The position numbers were made by a program, and so were the translations under genes. Shown in pieces: positions 7,615 through 16,494 of a stretch of 64,000 bases of DNA; position 1 is the stretch's first letter, and every line of letters begins with the position of its first letter. The notes under the pieces are model-generated. The model made no database searches. It saw only the letters and a list, made by a program, of their open reading frames with translations, and was not told the DNA's origin. Source of the stretch: Acidobacteriaceae bacterium (lineage in GTDB: Bacteria; Acidobacteriota; Terriglobia; Terriglobales; Acidobacteriaceae); contig JASHNS010000067.1 in NCBI GenBank assembly GCA_030041515.1, positions 1-64,000 on the forward strand, written 5' to 3'.

Positions 7615-8793
7615 ATGAGGAAAGCTGTGGAATCTGCGAGTTACGGCCCACGGGAGACGCTGGCGGCGCTGGCCGGGCGAGAAGAGCTGTTGCTTGAAAG
7701 GATACGGGCGCTGGTGGAGATCGAGTCGCCGAGCGACGACAAGGCAGGCGTAGACCGGTGCGTGGACGCCGTTGCGGAGATGGCGGCGGCCGTGGGCGGA
7801 CGGGCGAAGCGCCATCGGCAGAGGGCATTTGGAGACGTACTGGAAGTGCGATGGGCAGGCGCGCGAGGCCTGGCACCGGTGATGCTGCTCGGGCATCTGG
7901 ACACGGTGTGGCCGATGGGCACGCTGCTGACGATGCCGTTCCGGATCGAACGGGGAAAGGCCGGGGGCCGCGCGTGGGGTCCGGGCGTGCTGGACATGAA
8001 AGCGGGCGTGGCGATGGCCCTGACTGCCGTCGGGTTTCTGCGGGAGCAGGGCGAGCTGCGGCAGCCGGTGGTGCTGCTGCTGACGAGCGATGAGGAAGTG
8101 GGGAGCACGGTGTCGCGGGGGATCGTCGAAAAGCTGGCGCGGGAGTGTGCGGCGGTCTTCGTGCTGGAGCCCGCGCAGGGCCTGGCGGGCGCGTACAAGA
8201 CGGCACGCAAAGGAGTGGGGGACTACACGGTTCGGGTGAAGGGCGTGGCGAGCCACGCGGGCGTGGACTTTATGCGCGGGCACAGCGCGGTGCACGAACT
8301 GGCGTGGCAGATTGAGAAGATTCGCGGGTTCACCGAGCTGGAGCGCGGGCTGACGGTGAATGCGGGGGTGATCCGCGGCGGGACGCGAACGAATGTGGTG
8401 GCGGCCGAGGCGGAGGCGGAGATCGACGTGCGGGTTGCGCAGGCGAAGGATGCGGCGCGGATCGAGAGGAAATTTCGCGGGCTGAAGGCGCGGGATCGCG
8501 GATGCAGACTGGAGATCGAAGGCGGGATCAACCGGCCGCCGATGGAGCGAAGCCGGGCGACGGCAAGGCTGTTCCGGCGAGCCGCGACTTTGGCGCGGGA
8601 AATGGGGCTTGAGCTGAGCGAGGCGGCGACGGGCGGCGGGTCGGACGGAAACTTTACCGCGGCGCTGGGCGTCCCTACGCTGGACGGGATGGGCGGAGTC
8701 GGCGAAGGGGCACACGCATCCAATGAGTCGGTGATGGTGGAGCATCTGATACCGAGGACGGCGCTGCTGGCGGAGATAATGCGGAGCCTGTGA
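7615..8793 (+). CDS. M20-family metallopeptidase, glutamate carboxypeptidase-like
   Basis: The product (392 residues) belongs to the M20 family of di-zinc exopeptidases and most resembles carboxypeptidase G2. Metal and catalytic motifs are G-H-L-D-T-V-W (~residue 98), G-P-G-V-L-D-M-K, the D-E-E-V-G pair of glutamates and a late G-G-G-S-D-G-N, with H in E-G-A-H-A. The M20 dimerisation domain lies between. No signal peptide is seen, so it is probably cytoplasmic. The ATG at 7615 was chosen because the longer version from 7549 would run through the lpxC start region. Substrate specificity is not readable from sequence. Confidence 0.88.
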   Translation: MRKAVESASYGPRETLAALAGREELLLERIRALVEIESPSDDKAGVDRCVDAVAEMAAAVGGRAKRHRQRAFGDVLEVRWAGARGLAPVMLLGHLDTVWPMGTLLTMPFRIERGKAGGRAWGPGVLDMKAGVAMALTAVGFLREQGELRQPVVLLLTSDEEVGSTVSRGIVEKLARECAAVFVLEPAQGLAGAYKTARKGVGDYTVRVKGVASHAGVDFMRGHSAVHELAWQIEKIRGFTELERGLTVNAGVIRGGTRTNVVAAEAEAEIDVRVAQAKDAARIERKFRGLKARDRGCRLEIEGGINRPPMERSRATARLFRRAATLAREMGLELSEAATGGGSDGNFTAALGVPTLDGMGGVGEGAHASNESVMVEHLIPRTALLAEIMRSL

Positions 8794-8799
8794 GGCGCG

Positions 8800-8952
8800 A
8801 TGCTGAGGCTGATGGAATACGGGCTGCTGGCGGTGGCGCTGGCAGTGGTGATCGGGCTGGTGGTGCGCGGGGAGCCGGAAGCACCGCCGGCTGAGGAGCA
8901 TCCGCTCGGAGCCCGGGAGACGCCGGAGGAGAAGCAGCACAAGGTGGGGTGA
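8800..8952 (+). CDS. Small single-span membrane protein
   Basis: This 50-residue frame begins six bases after the M20 peptidase stop. It has one hydrophobic helix (residues ~7-22: L-L-A-V-A-L-A-V-V-I-G-L-V-V) and a charged, Pro/Glu-rich tail. Position and composition suggest a real co-transcribed small membrane protein, but I recognise no family. Confidence 0.45.
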   Translation: MLRLMEYGLLAVALAVVIGLVVRGEPEAPPAEEHPLGARETPEEKQHKVG

Positions 8953-8962
8953 TGCGGGCCGC

Positions 8963-10036
8963 TCAGACCGCCGGAAGCGGCGCATTCTCGCGAGAGGCTC
9001 CGTCAGGATTCTGATCCAGCACCGGCTCGGCCTGCTTACGCTCAGGGATGTCGACGAAGACGTTGATTGCTCCGGCGAGCCGCCCATCCTGATCGTACAG
9101 CGGATCGATATTGACGTTTGTCAGGATGCGGAAACCCGTCGGCTGCTCCAGGACGACTTCCAGGTTCCGCGCCACGCGGTCTTCCAGTACTGCCGCCGCC
9201 ATCGGGCATTGGTCATGCTTGAGCAGCAATCCGCCGGAGGACCACATCCGGAATGCACCGCAGAATTTTTCCTCATCGTTGTTCAGCCGGGGCTCGCGGC
9301 CCCACAGTTCAACGGCGCGGCGATTGAAGAAAGTTATGCGGCCCTCGGCGTTACAGGTATAGACCGCGGCAGGCATGAGCGCGAGAAGCCTGCTCAGTCG
9401 CTCTTCGCTGTCGCGCAGCGCTGCCCTGAACGTGGCTTGCTCCTGTAGAGCCAGTTGCAGCATGACCGCCTGCAATTTGGTGTCGCTCTCTCTTAATTTT
9501 CTTTCGGTGACGTCATAGAAGAAGTTCGTGACGCCCACAATCCTTCCGTCATCGTCTCGCACCGGGTCAACGTGCACGCAAACGGTAACCCGCGATCCCT
9601 CGGGCCTCTCGATGACCACGTCTTGCCGGTGGAGAGAAGCGCCCGTGGCAAGCGCCTGGGCCACTGGCGTGTCACAGTGCGCCATGAACGTGCCATCCGG
9701 ATGGTAGAGCCGGTACGATCCGCAAAAGCGTTCGTCAGGATCTCCAATTGCAGGCCTGCGGCCCCACAGCTCGGCAGCCCGAGCGTTGTACCAGGAGATG
9801 ACGCCATCGGGGGCGCGAACAGCGTAGGCGGCCATGGGAATGCGGTCAATCAGGTCCTGGAGAGAGAGGTCGAGTGAGGCAGAAGCCGGGGGCGGCACCG
9901 GCTCCAGGTCAGATTCCGGTCTTTGATGGCTTCCCATAGTTTCTTTGAGGTTAGAACACGAGACCCCTGCCTGAACCACGCCATTTTGCGTCAAACGGTC
10001 CGCGCGGAGTCTGGTTGAGAGTTTAAGGGAGCGCAT
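8963..10036 (-). CDS. Tandem PAS-domain protein without an output domain
   Basis: Two PAS domains (about residues 58-185 and 212-340) are clear from the W-x-N-x-x-A-A-E-L-W-G and F-x-N-R-R-A-V-E-L-W-G core motifs and the V-T-E-R-K / I-P-E-R-K ends. No kinase, cyclase or HTH domain follows, so it probably senses a small molecule or redox state and signals through a partner. The start at 10036 has GGAG five bases upstream; an alternative is the ATG at 9937, which removes an undistinguished N-terminus. Each domain carries a similarly placed F-C-G segment that may be functional. Confidence 0.75.
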   Translation of the reverse strand: MRSLKLSTRLRADRLTQNGVVQAGVSCSNLKETMGSHQRPESDLEPVPPPASASLDLSLQDLIDRIPMAAYAVRAPDGVISWYNARAAELWGRRPAIGDPDERFCGSYRLYHPDGTFMAHCDTPVAQALATGASLHRQDVVIERPEGSRVTVCVHVDPVRDDDGRIVGVTNFFYDVTERKLRESDTKLQAVMLQLALQEQATFRAALRDSEERLSRLLALMPAAVYTCNAEGRITFFNRRAVELWGREPRLNNDEEKFCGAFRMWSSGGLLLKHDQCPMAAAVLEDRVARNLEVVLEQPTGFRILTNVNIDPLYDQDGRLAGAINVFVDIPERKQAEPVLDQNPDGASRENAPLPAV

Positions 10037-10381
10037 CCCTGCTCCACACCGATGAATGGCGCACGCGGGACGCCCGATTGGGGGTCTGCGGAAGGTGGCC
10101 GCTTCGGGGCCTCAGGTTGCATTTTCAACCGATAGTCGGAGCCGGGAAATGGTTTCTGATGGAACAGGCGAGGCCGCGCTGGGAGGCGATGCCAGGGTTC
10201 CGGAGGGACGCGCTGCCCCTTGACCATTCTCTATCAGTCGCTGATGGACCGATAGTTATCAATAAATAACTGATCGGCAATGGGAATCACTTCCTCAATA
10301 CCCCATGACCGGTTCCGGTAACCCCCTGTGACTTCAACGAAGTTAACGGATTGATTACCCCATCAAGCGAAAACCGGAAAC
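10037..10381. other. Intergenic region between maf and the PAS gene
   Basis: No gene is visible in 345 bases. It is less GC-rich than its surroundings and contains a hairpin at 10249-10277 (CCGAT-AGTTAT, 6-base loop, ATAACT-ATCGG with one bulge). It probably carries the promoter of the PAS gene and the 3' end of maf; I cannot assign promoter boxes with confidence. Confidence 0.5.
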
Positions 10382-11041
10382 CTACGATCCTGATCCCGTA
10401 CCTTCCCGTGCAACAGCGCTTGCGCTCTGGGCGAAGGCCTGGGCGCGGGCGAAGCGCTCTTCGGCGCCGGCGATCATGCTCGAAACGAGCGCGAGGGGCA
10501 ATCCGACAACGTTGAAATAACAGCCGTGGACGCGAGGGATCCAGCGAGCGGCCTGGCCTTGGATGGCGTAGGCGCCGGCTTTGCCGCGCGGCTCGCCAGT
10601 GGCAACGTAGCGGGCGATGTCTTCGTCGGAGGGGGAGAGGAAGGTGACGTAGGTGACCTCGGCGGCGACCTCGGTGTGCGTGCCGGAGACGAGAGCGACG
10701 CCGGTGATGACCTGATGCGTGGCTCCGGCGAGGAGGCGGACCATGCGGGCGGCGTCGGTGTCGGATTCGGGTTTGGCGAGCATCTCGCCGTTGGGGGCGA
10801 CGACGGTGGTGTCGGCGCCGAGGACAATGACCTGGCCGGCGGCGCTGGACTGAAGGGCGGCAAGCTGGGGTGACGCGGCGACGGCTTCGGCTTTCTGGCG
10901 GGCGAGGCGGAGAACGTACGGGATGGGCTGCTCGCCGGGGTGGGCATCCTCGCAGATGGAGGCGGGCAGAATGGTGAATGTGTATCCGGCCTGGGCGAGA
11001 AGATCGCGGCGGCGCAGCGAGGCGGAGGCGAGGATGAGCAT
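10382..11041 (-). CDS. maf: Maf-family nucleoside triphosphate pyrophosphatase
   Basis: Maf proteins hydrolyse non-canonical or canonical NTPs to NMPs and limit misincorporation. The signature L-A-S-A-S-x-R-R at residues 4-11, the R-x-A-x-x-K-A segment, G-A-D-T-T-V and the K-P motif (~residue 88) are present, as is the K-A-G-A-Y-A-I-Q-G motif. The length of 219 is slightly above the usual ~195 because of a C-terminal tail. It stands alone, with the ATPase/DUF4276 pair upstream in the same direction. Confidence 0.93.
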   Translation of the reverse strand: MLILASASLRRRDLLAQAGYTFTILPASICEDAHPGEQPIPYVLRLARQKAEAVAASPQLAALQSSAAGQVIVLGADTTVVAPNGEMLAKPESDTDAARMVRLLAGATHQVITGVALVSGTHTEVAAEVTYVTFLSPSDEDIARYVATGEPRGKAGAYAIQGQAARWIPRVHGCYFNVVGLPLALVSSMIAGAEERFARAQAFAQSASAVAREGTGSGS

Positions 11042-11071
11042 AAAGGGATTATGGCAGGAAGACGGGCGGCC

Positions 11072-11767
11072 TCAGGTCAAGGTTTCGAGCTTTAGGAGCC
11101 ATTCGTGGAAATGGGGGCACTCTGATCTCATTCGCGGGAGCCCAATCTCAAGTGCTGCGAGTACACCCAATAGAGGCTTTTCATAGTTGGGGATAAGATT
11201 CTCTACGCGCTTCGAGGGAGCTGTCATCTCGGAATCATTGATATCTTCCGGGGTTGTAAAGTTGTTTCGAATTGCTGCGAATTCTGCAGCAAGTTCAGTG
11301 CGACAGATTGCTGCGGCGAAAGCTGCGCATTCGCTGAATAAGAGGCCTTCAAATTCATGCATTGTGACAAACGGGACAAAGCGGTTTTGGTCAAAGCTGC
11401 TGCCCGACTCGGACATGATCTCGTTCAGCAAAGAGTGCTCCACAAGGCTGGCTTTCTCCGACGTTGACTTTCCGGCCCCCTCTGCCCGTCCTGGCCAGGC
11501 GCGTTCACCAGACGCCGGCAGGCGATAATAGTCGACCATTGTTGTCGCCCCGCATCCGGGATCCTCTTTGAGATGCCGTACGATGTCCGACTTCACCGCA
11601 GGCCATGCTCGAATTCCACCGCGTCGACTTCGAAGGCGGGCGTTGCCAACGATGCGTGCCGATATCGAGGTATAGCCTTTTGTCAGGAGATGAGGACCAA
11701 GAACCTCGTTTACAAATGTCTCCTCTGTTTGACCTTCAACGTGCACTAACAGACGAGAAGTGTTCAT
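11072..11767 (-). CDS. DUF4276-family protein, partner of upstream ATPase
   Basis: The 231-residue protein shows the DUF4276 hallmarks: V-E-G-Q-T-E-E (residues 10-16), the M-V-D-Y-Y-R-L-P segment (77-84) and H-E-F-E-G-L-L-F-S (137-145). This family is considered TOPRIM-related, so a metal-dependent nuclease function is plausible. Its start overlaps the stop of the ATPase gene by four bases (ATGA), so the two are translationally coupled. The base composition is clearly lower in GC than the flanking genes. ATPase plus DUF4276 pairs occur in mobile defence loci. The nuclease role is inference. Confidence 0.8.
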   Translation of the reverse strand: MNTSRLLVHVEGQTEETFVNEVLGPHLLTKGYTSISARIVGNARLRSRRGGIRAWPAVKSDIVRHLKEDPGCGATTMVDYYRLPASGERAWPGRAEGAGKSTSEKASLVEHSLLNEIMSESGSSFDQNRFVPFVTMHEFEGLLFSECAAFAAAICRTELAAEFAAIRNNFTTPEDINDSEMTAPSKRVENLIPNYEKPLLGVLAALEIGLPRMRSECPHFHEWLLKLETLT

Positions 11768-12879
11768 TCCGGAACAGGCCTTCCCTCAAGTTCATTTTTT
11801 TCCCAAAGTTGCCCAAGGCTGTAATCATGAAGCCATTCTTCTAATCTCTGTGTGTCCAAGCGGCTGATTCTTGTTCCCCCCTGGTCTCGGCGAGCGACCA
11901 GGACGTCTTCAGGTTCGAAGTGATCCAGCAGCAACGAGGATTGGGTGGACACAATCACTTGAACTCTTTTTGAAGCCTGCTGGATGAGGGCCGCTAGCAT
12001 TTCGATGGCGTAGGGGTGCAACCCAAGCTCTGGTTCGTCGACCAGAATCACGGATGGCAAGCATCCTTCAGGCTGCAGAAAAAGAGTCGCCAGAGTGATG
12101 AAACGGAGCGTCCCATCAGAGAGAGAGGATGCGTCAAAATATTGATCGGAGTTCTTGTGCTTCCATTCGAGTTTGATGTTGTCAGTCTCAAGCCTTGAAG
12201 GGGCGAGCCGAAAATCGTCGAAAAATGGAGTCACACGCTGGATCGTGCGGCGGATCAGACTGTATGAGCCTTCGTGCTTGCTCTGGAGGAAATACAAGAA
12301 AGCTGGGAGATTCGAACCGTCCGGCCGCAGGAACCGATTGTCATCGACCTTTGCTGTTTTTCTCATCGGAGAAGAGGCGCTCGTGTCGTGGACGTGGTAA
12401 ATCCTCCAGCTATCGATATGACGTCGCACCCACCGGGCGATTCTGGTTACTCCGGGGTCACTAATGCCAGCCTCGCGTCCCTGCTCGCGGGGAACAATAC
12501 CTTCCTCATAGGGAGACGGATGTTTCTTATCCCAGAATGCAACCATCTCCGATGTCGGGTAGAGACCGTCGTCCTGTGTCGGTGGGAGTTCCAATTCGTA
12601 TTGGTTCACCCCACCTCTGAACGACAAATGAATGGAAATGTGCTTTGTCGTTTTTGAGCCGAAGTGGAGCACTCTCTCTGCACCGCCAGCTCTTGTCACG
12701 TAGTCGCGGAGATGTCCATCTCGAATGCTGTGGAGAAACGCGAACGCACCAATGAAGTTCGACTTCCCAGAGCCATTCGGACCGATTACGACGTTTATGG
12801 GTCTGAGATGGAGCTCCTCTATCGAGGAGATGCTCTTGAAACCTCGAATAGTGAGGTAATCCAATGCGTCTGATGACAT
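11764..12879 (-). CDS. AAA-family ATPase of the OLD/RecF-like ABC type
   Basis: The protein has a Walker A motif G-P-N-G-S-G-K-S (residues 33-40), an ABC-like signature S-L-S-D-G-T (252-257), Walker B V-I-L-V-D-E-P-E-L-G-L-H-P (277-289) and the S-T-Q-S switch (311-314). This is the layout of SMC-like ATPases that partner with TOPRIM or RloB-like nucleases in abortive-infection systems such as AbiL-type pairs. It is co-directional and overlapping with the DUF4276 gene. Low GC relative to neighbours and lack of other ties to the surrounding genes suggest horizontal acquisition. The defence role is inference. Confidence 0.85.
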   Translation of the reverse strand: MSSDALDYLTIRGFKSISSIEELHLRPINVVIGPNGSGKSNFIGAFAFLHSIRDGHLRDYVTRAGGAERVLHFGSKTTKHISIHLSFRGGVNQYELELPPTQDDGLYPTSEMVAFWDKKHPSPYEEGIVPREQGREAGISDPGVTRIARWVRRHIDSWRIYHVHDTSASSPMRKTAKVDDNRFLRPDGSNLPAFLYFLQSKHEGSYSLIRRTIQRVTPFFDDFRLAPSRLETDNIKLEWKHKNSDQYFDASSLSDGTLRFITLATLFLQPEGCLPSVILVDEPELGLHPYAIEMLAALIQQASKRVQVIVSTQSSLLLDHFEPEDVLVARRDQGGTRISRLDTQRLEEWLHDYSLGQLWEKNELEGRPVPE

Positions 12880-12993
12880 CTTTTTTGGCTCGCGCTCGCC
12901 TCGGGAGGCTTGTTCAGATTTTCCCGATTAGGATACCGCGATTGCCAATACGCAGGGATCCAAATCCAGAATTCTGTCGGCGCTGCTCCAGAT

Positions 12994-13200
12994 TCAGGAG
13001 TGTTCGGGGGAGGGGCCGGGTTCGGGGAAGTCGGAGTCGCTGTCCTTGATAAGCGGGTCGGACTCGCGATGAGGGAGCTGGTTGGCGAGACGATTGTGGG
13101 CTTCGCCAGGACGAGCGGTGTCCAGGCAGGGAGCGTTGGGCGCAGTGTTTTCGGCTGCGCCTTTGCGGGCGTCGGAGTCGGGGTGGGCCGGATGGGTCAT
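12994..13200 (-). CDS. Possible small acidic, disordered protein
   Basis: A 68-residue frame starting at an ATG gives a highly polar, Asp/Glu/Pro-rich product ending in D-S-D-S-D-F-P-E-P-G-P-S-P-E-H-S. The opposite strand is also open here, so coding is uncertain. I favour this strand because the product is compositionally natural for a small soluble protein. No ribosome-binding site is obvious and no function can be given. Confidence 0.35.
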   Translation of the reverse strand: MTHPAHPDSDARKGAAENTAPNAPCLDTARPGEAHNRLANQLPHRESDPLIKDSDSDFPEPGPSPEHS

Positions 13201-13610
13201 GCTGAGTGAGATGCGGGAGACAGAGATCAAGAGACAACGATCAGAACGAAAGCGCCCTCCGGCTGCGAGTTGCAGGGTAGCCAGATACGCATCCTTCCCG
13301 GAAGAAAACACAGCGGGAAATTGTCGTGATGACGGTCACCGACAGTCGTTGCGTCTGTCCTGCATTCTGACCTGTACTCGCGTTGCGGTGACGCCGCCTG
13401 AATGGAGCGATTCATGTGGCGGGACCGGGGCGCGCAGGCAGGAGCTACCTATCCTGTCGCGCACAGGACGCGCGACAAGGATGGGGCACCCTGCAGGGAA
13501 GACAACGTCTCCACCCGCGGTTAGCTGCGCTTTCGCTCCGCAGCAGCGGGAGGGATCGAAGTGCGCACGCACCTGCGGCCCGGTGAGCATCAGCGGCCGG
13601 AGGAGGCAAC
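13201..13610. other. Region upstream of the hydrogenase operon
   Basis: I see no gene here. The region contains a family 1-type palindrome at 13450-13490, and it ends with a strong ribosome-binding site (GGAGGAGG, about 13600) just before hoxE. The hydrogenase promoter should lie here but has no box I can name reliably. Confidence 0.5.
13450..13490. repeat. Family 1-type palindromic repeat upstream of hoxE
   Basis: ATCCTGTCGCGC (13451-13462) pairs with GCGCGACAAGGAT (13470-13482) with one bulge, followed by GGGGCACC. It is the same type as the element between hoxY and hoxH. Confidence 0.7.
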
Positions 13611-14111
13611 ATGCCGCTGACCACCGAACGTCCGCCGCTGCCCTCGGAAGACAGGCGCTGGAGAATCGTGAACGGAACCATGCGCAAGCATGGGTACTCG
13701 CGGAACGCGCTGATTGAGACGCTGCACACGGTGCAATCGTCGTTCGGGTATCTGGACGAGCCCTCGATCCGGTTTGTGGCGCGGTCGCTGCGAGTTCCGC
13801 TGAGCCAGGCCTACGGCGTAGCGACGTTCTACCACTTTTTCAGTCTGAAGCCGCCGGGGAAGCACACCTGCACAGTGTGCCTGGGAACGGCGTGCTACAT
13901 CCGAGGCTCGGACAAGCTGGTCGTCGAGGCGGAGAAGCGGCTGCACATCCATCCGGGCGAAACCACGCCGGACGGGGAGGTGTCGCTGGCGACGGTGCGG
14001 TGCGTGGGCGACTGCGGACGCGCGCCGGTGGTGCTGTTCGACGGCGAGCTCTCCGCGCAGATGGAGCCGGCGAGGCTGACGGCGCGGCTGGATGCGTGGA
14101 GGAAGCCATGA
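13611..14111 (+). CDS. hoxE: Bidirectional hydrogenase diaphorase subunit HoxE (NuoE-like)
   Basis: The 166-residue protein is a thioredoxin-fold [2Fe-2S] subunit homologous to NuoE. The four cluster cysteines are in C-T-V-C-L-G-T-A-C-Y and in C-V-G-D-C-G, and the G-V-A-T-F-Y-x-F-F motif is typical of the family. HoxE is part of the diaphorase module that couples hydrogenase to NAD(P). It begins the operon and overlaps hoxF by four bases. A complex I NuoE is unlikely because the following genes encode hydrogenase subunits. Confidence 0.9.
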   Translation: MPLTTERPPLPSEDRRWRIVNGTMRKHGYSRNALIETLHTVQSSFGYLDEPSIRFVARSLRVPLSQAYGVATFYHFFSLKPPGKHTCTVCLGTACYIRGSDKLVVEAEKRLHIHPGETTPDGEVSLATVRCVGDCGRAPVVLFDGELSAQMEPARLTARLDAWRKP

Positions 14112-15775
14112 ACGTGGAAGAGCTCCAGCAGATTGCGGCGGCGGTGGAGGGCGAGCGCGCGCAGTACGAGTACGAAGTGAACGTGTGCATGGGCACGAGC
14201 TGTCTGGCGCAGCACAGCGATCGCATTCGCGAAGCCATTGAGAAGGAAGCGGCAGGCTGCGGGAAGAAATGCCGCGCCCGGCGGACGGGCTGCATGGGTC
14301 CGTGCGCGGCGGGGCCGATGGTGCTGGTGGAACCGGCGGGGATCCGGTACGGGCACGTGCTTGAGACAGACGCGAAGGAGATTGCGGAATCGCTGGGCAG
14401 AAAGCCGGTGGCGCGGCTGGATCCGCAACTGGGCAGTTACTTCGAGGGCCAGCACTTCAGGGTACTCGAGAACGTGGGGCACATCGATCCGGAAAACGTG
14501 GAAGAGTACATCGCGCGAGGCGGCTATGAGGCGCTGGTAAAGGCGCTGACGGAGATGACGCCGGCGCAGGTGATCGAGCAGATTGCGAAAAGCGGGCTGC
14601 GGGGGCGCGGAGGCGGCGGGTATCCGACCGGACTGAAGTGGGACACGGTCGCCAAGGTGAAGGGTGCGCAGAAGTATGTGATCTGCAACGGCGACGAGGG
14701 CGATCCGGGAGCGTTCATGGATCGCAGCGTGCTGGAGAGCGATCCGCAACGGGTGATCGAGGGGATGGCGATCGCGGCGTACGCGATTGGGGCGACGAAA
14801 GGATACATCTACGTGCGCGCGGAGTATCCACTGGCGGTGCAGCGGCTGACGGTGGCGATCCAGCAGGCGCGGCGGCGGGGATTTCTGGGGAACGGCATCT
14901 GCGAGACGACGTTCAGCTTCGACGTGGACATCCGGTTGGGCGCGGGAGCGTTTGTGTGCGGCGAGGAGACGGCGCTGATTGCCTCGATTGAAGGCAAGCG
15001 CGGGACGCCACGGCCGCGGCCGCCGTATCCGGCGGTGAGCGGGTTGTGGGGCGCGCCGACGCTGATCAACAACGTGGAGACGTTTGCGAATGTCGCGCCG
15101 GTAATCCGGAAGGGCGGGGAGTGGTTCGCCTCGATGGGAACGGCGCGCAGCAAGGGGACGAAGGTCTTCGCGCTGACGGGGAAGATCGAACGGACCGGCC
15201 TGGTGGAAGTGCCGATGGGGATGACGCTGCGGCAGATCATTTTTGGGATCGGCGGCGGAGTGCCGGACGGGCACAAATTCAAGGCGGTGCAGACGGGCGG
15301 CCCGTCGGGCGGGTGTTTGCCGGAGGAGCACCTGGATTTGTCGATCAGCTACGACGCGCTGATCACGGCGGGCTCGATGATGGGTTCGGGCGGCATGATC
15401 GTGATGGACGACACGTCGTGCATGGTGTCGGTGGCGCGTTTCTTTATGGAGTTCTGCATGACGGAGTCGTGCGGGAAGTGCGTGCCGTGCCGCGCCGGGA
15501 CGGTGCAGATGTACGAACTGCTGACGAAGATCTGTCAGGGGGAGGCGACGCGGCGCGACCTGGAAAAGCTGGAAGAGCTGTGCGAGGTAGTGGGCGCGAC
15601 GAGTTTGTGCGGGCTGGGACAGACGGCGCCGAATCCGGTGCTGAGCACGCTGCGATATTTTCGGCATGAGTACCTGGCGCACATCGACGAGAAGCGGTGT
15701 CCAGCGGGGGTGTGCGAGATCGGCGACGCCCGGCGGCTCGCGCATGACGCAGCTCGGACGGAGGTGCACGCATGA
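14108..15775 (+). CDS. hoxF: Bidirectional hydrogenase diaphorase subunit HoxF
   Basis: HoxF (555 residues) binds NADH and FMN and carries Fe-S clusters. An N-terminal thioredoxin-like ferredoxin domain (C-M-G-T-S-C and C-M-G-P-C) is fused to a NuoF-like domain with G-R-G-G-G-G-Y-P-T-G-L-K-W and the cluster motif E-S-C-G-K-C-V-P-C (C455, C458, C461), with a fourth cysteine in S-L-C-G. The ATG at 14108 overlaps the hoxE stop; the longer frame upstream lies inside hoxE. It forms the diaphorase dimer with HoxU. Confidence 0.95.
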   Translation: MNVEELQQIAAAVEGERAQYEYEVNVCMGTSCLAQHSDRIREAIEKEAAGCGKKCRARRTGCMGPCAAGPMVLVEPAGIRYGHVLETDAKEIAESLGRKPVARLDPQLGSYFEGQHFRVLENVGHIDPENVEEYIARGGYEALVKALTEMTPAQVIEQIAKSGLRGRGGGGYPTGLKWDTVAKVKGAQKYVICNGDEGDPGAFMDRSVLESDPQRVIEGMAIAAYAIGATKGYIYVRAEYPLAVQRLTVAIQQARRRGFLGNGICETTFSFDVDIRLGAGAFVCGEETALIASIEGKRGTPRPRPPYPAVSGLWGAPTLINNVETFANVAPVIRKGGEWFASMGTARSKGTKVFALTGKIERTGLVEVPMGMTLRQIIFGIGGGVPDGHKFKAVQTGGPSGGCLPEEHLDLSISYDALITAGSMMGSGGMIVMDDTSCMVSVARFFMEFCMTESCGKCVPCRAGTVQMYELLTKICQGEATRRDLEKLEELCEVVGATSLCGLGQTAPNPVLSTLRYFRHEYLAHIDEKRCPAGVCEIGDARRLAHDAARTEVHA

Positions 15776-16494
15776 GCGCCGAAGCGAACATTCGCACCCT
15801 GACGATCGACGAAGTGGACATCAGCGCGCGCGCGGACGAGACGATTCTGGAGGCAGCGCGGGAGCACAACATCGATATCCCGACACTGTGCCATCTGGAG
15901 GGCCTGTCGGAAGTGGGGGCGTGCCGGCTGTGCCTGGTGGAGGTGAAGGGGGCGCGGCGGCTGTTGCCGGCGTGCGTGACGCGGGTGGAAGAGGGGATGG
16001 AGGTCACGACGCACTCGGCGAAGATCGACCGCTACCGGCAGATGGTGCTGGAGCTGTTCTTCGCGGAGCGGAATCACGTATGCAGCGTGTGCGTGGCGAA
16101 TGGGCACTGCGAGCTGCAGAGCCTGGCGCTGCGACTGGGGATGACGCATGTGGAGCTTCCTTACCAGTATCCGCAACTGCCGGTGGACGCCTCGCATCCG
16201 CGGTTCACGGTAGATCACAACCGGTGCGTGCTGTGCACGCGCTGCGTACGGGTTTGCGGCGAAGTCGAGGGGGCGAATACGTGGGGCGTGATGGGGCGTG
16301 GGGCGCAGTCGCTGGTGATCACGGATCTGAAGGAGCCGTGGGGCGAGAGCGAAACGTGCACGAGCTGCGGGAAGTGCGTACAGGTATGTCCGACGGGAGC
16401 GCTGTTTGAGAAGAATCGGGCCGGGACGAAGACGGCGAAGCATCCGGAGTTTTTGCCGTATCTGCGGATCATGCGCGAGGGGGAGCAGCGATGA
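15772..16494 (+). CDS. hoxU: Bidirectional hydrogenase diaphorase subunit HoxU
   Basis: The 240-residue protein matches the N-terminal part of NuoG. It contains a [2Fe-2S] ferredoxin domain (C-H-L-E-G-L, C-R-L-C), the His/Cys [4Fe-4S] motif H-V-C-S-V-C-x5-C, and two further clusters C-V-L-C-T-R-C-V-R-V-C and C-T-S-C-G-K-C-x3-C-P. It passes electrons between HoxF and the hydrogenase small subunit. Both ends overlap neighbouring genes by four bases, consistent with stoichiometric translation. Confidence 0.95.
   Translation: MSAEANIRTLTIDEVDISARADETILEAAREHNIDIPTLCHLEGLSEVGACRLCLVEVKGARRLLPACVTRVEEGMEVTTHSAKIDRYRQMVLELFFAERNHVCSVCVANGHCELQSLALRLGMTHVELPYQYPQLPVDASHPRFTVDHNRCVLCTRCVRVCGEVEGANTWGVMGRGAQSLVITDLKEPWGESETCTSCGKCVQVCPTGALFEKNRAGTKTAKHPEFLPYLRIMREGEQR

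Noticed and set aside
12910-13209. Plus-strand Gly/Val-rich frame opposite the small acidic protein
   Set aside because: The product is low in complexity and looks like the antisense of the Asp/Pro-rich frame; coding on either strand remains uncertain.
13895-15769. Very long open frame on the minus strand opposite hoxF
   Set aside because: It is antisense to a clear hoxF gene, is rich in Arg, His and Pro, and reflects third-position GC bias.
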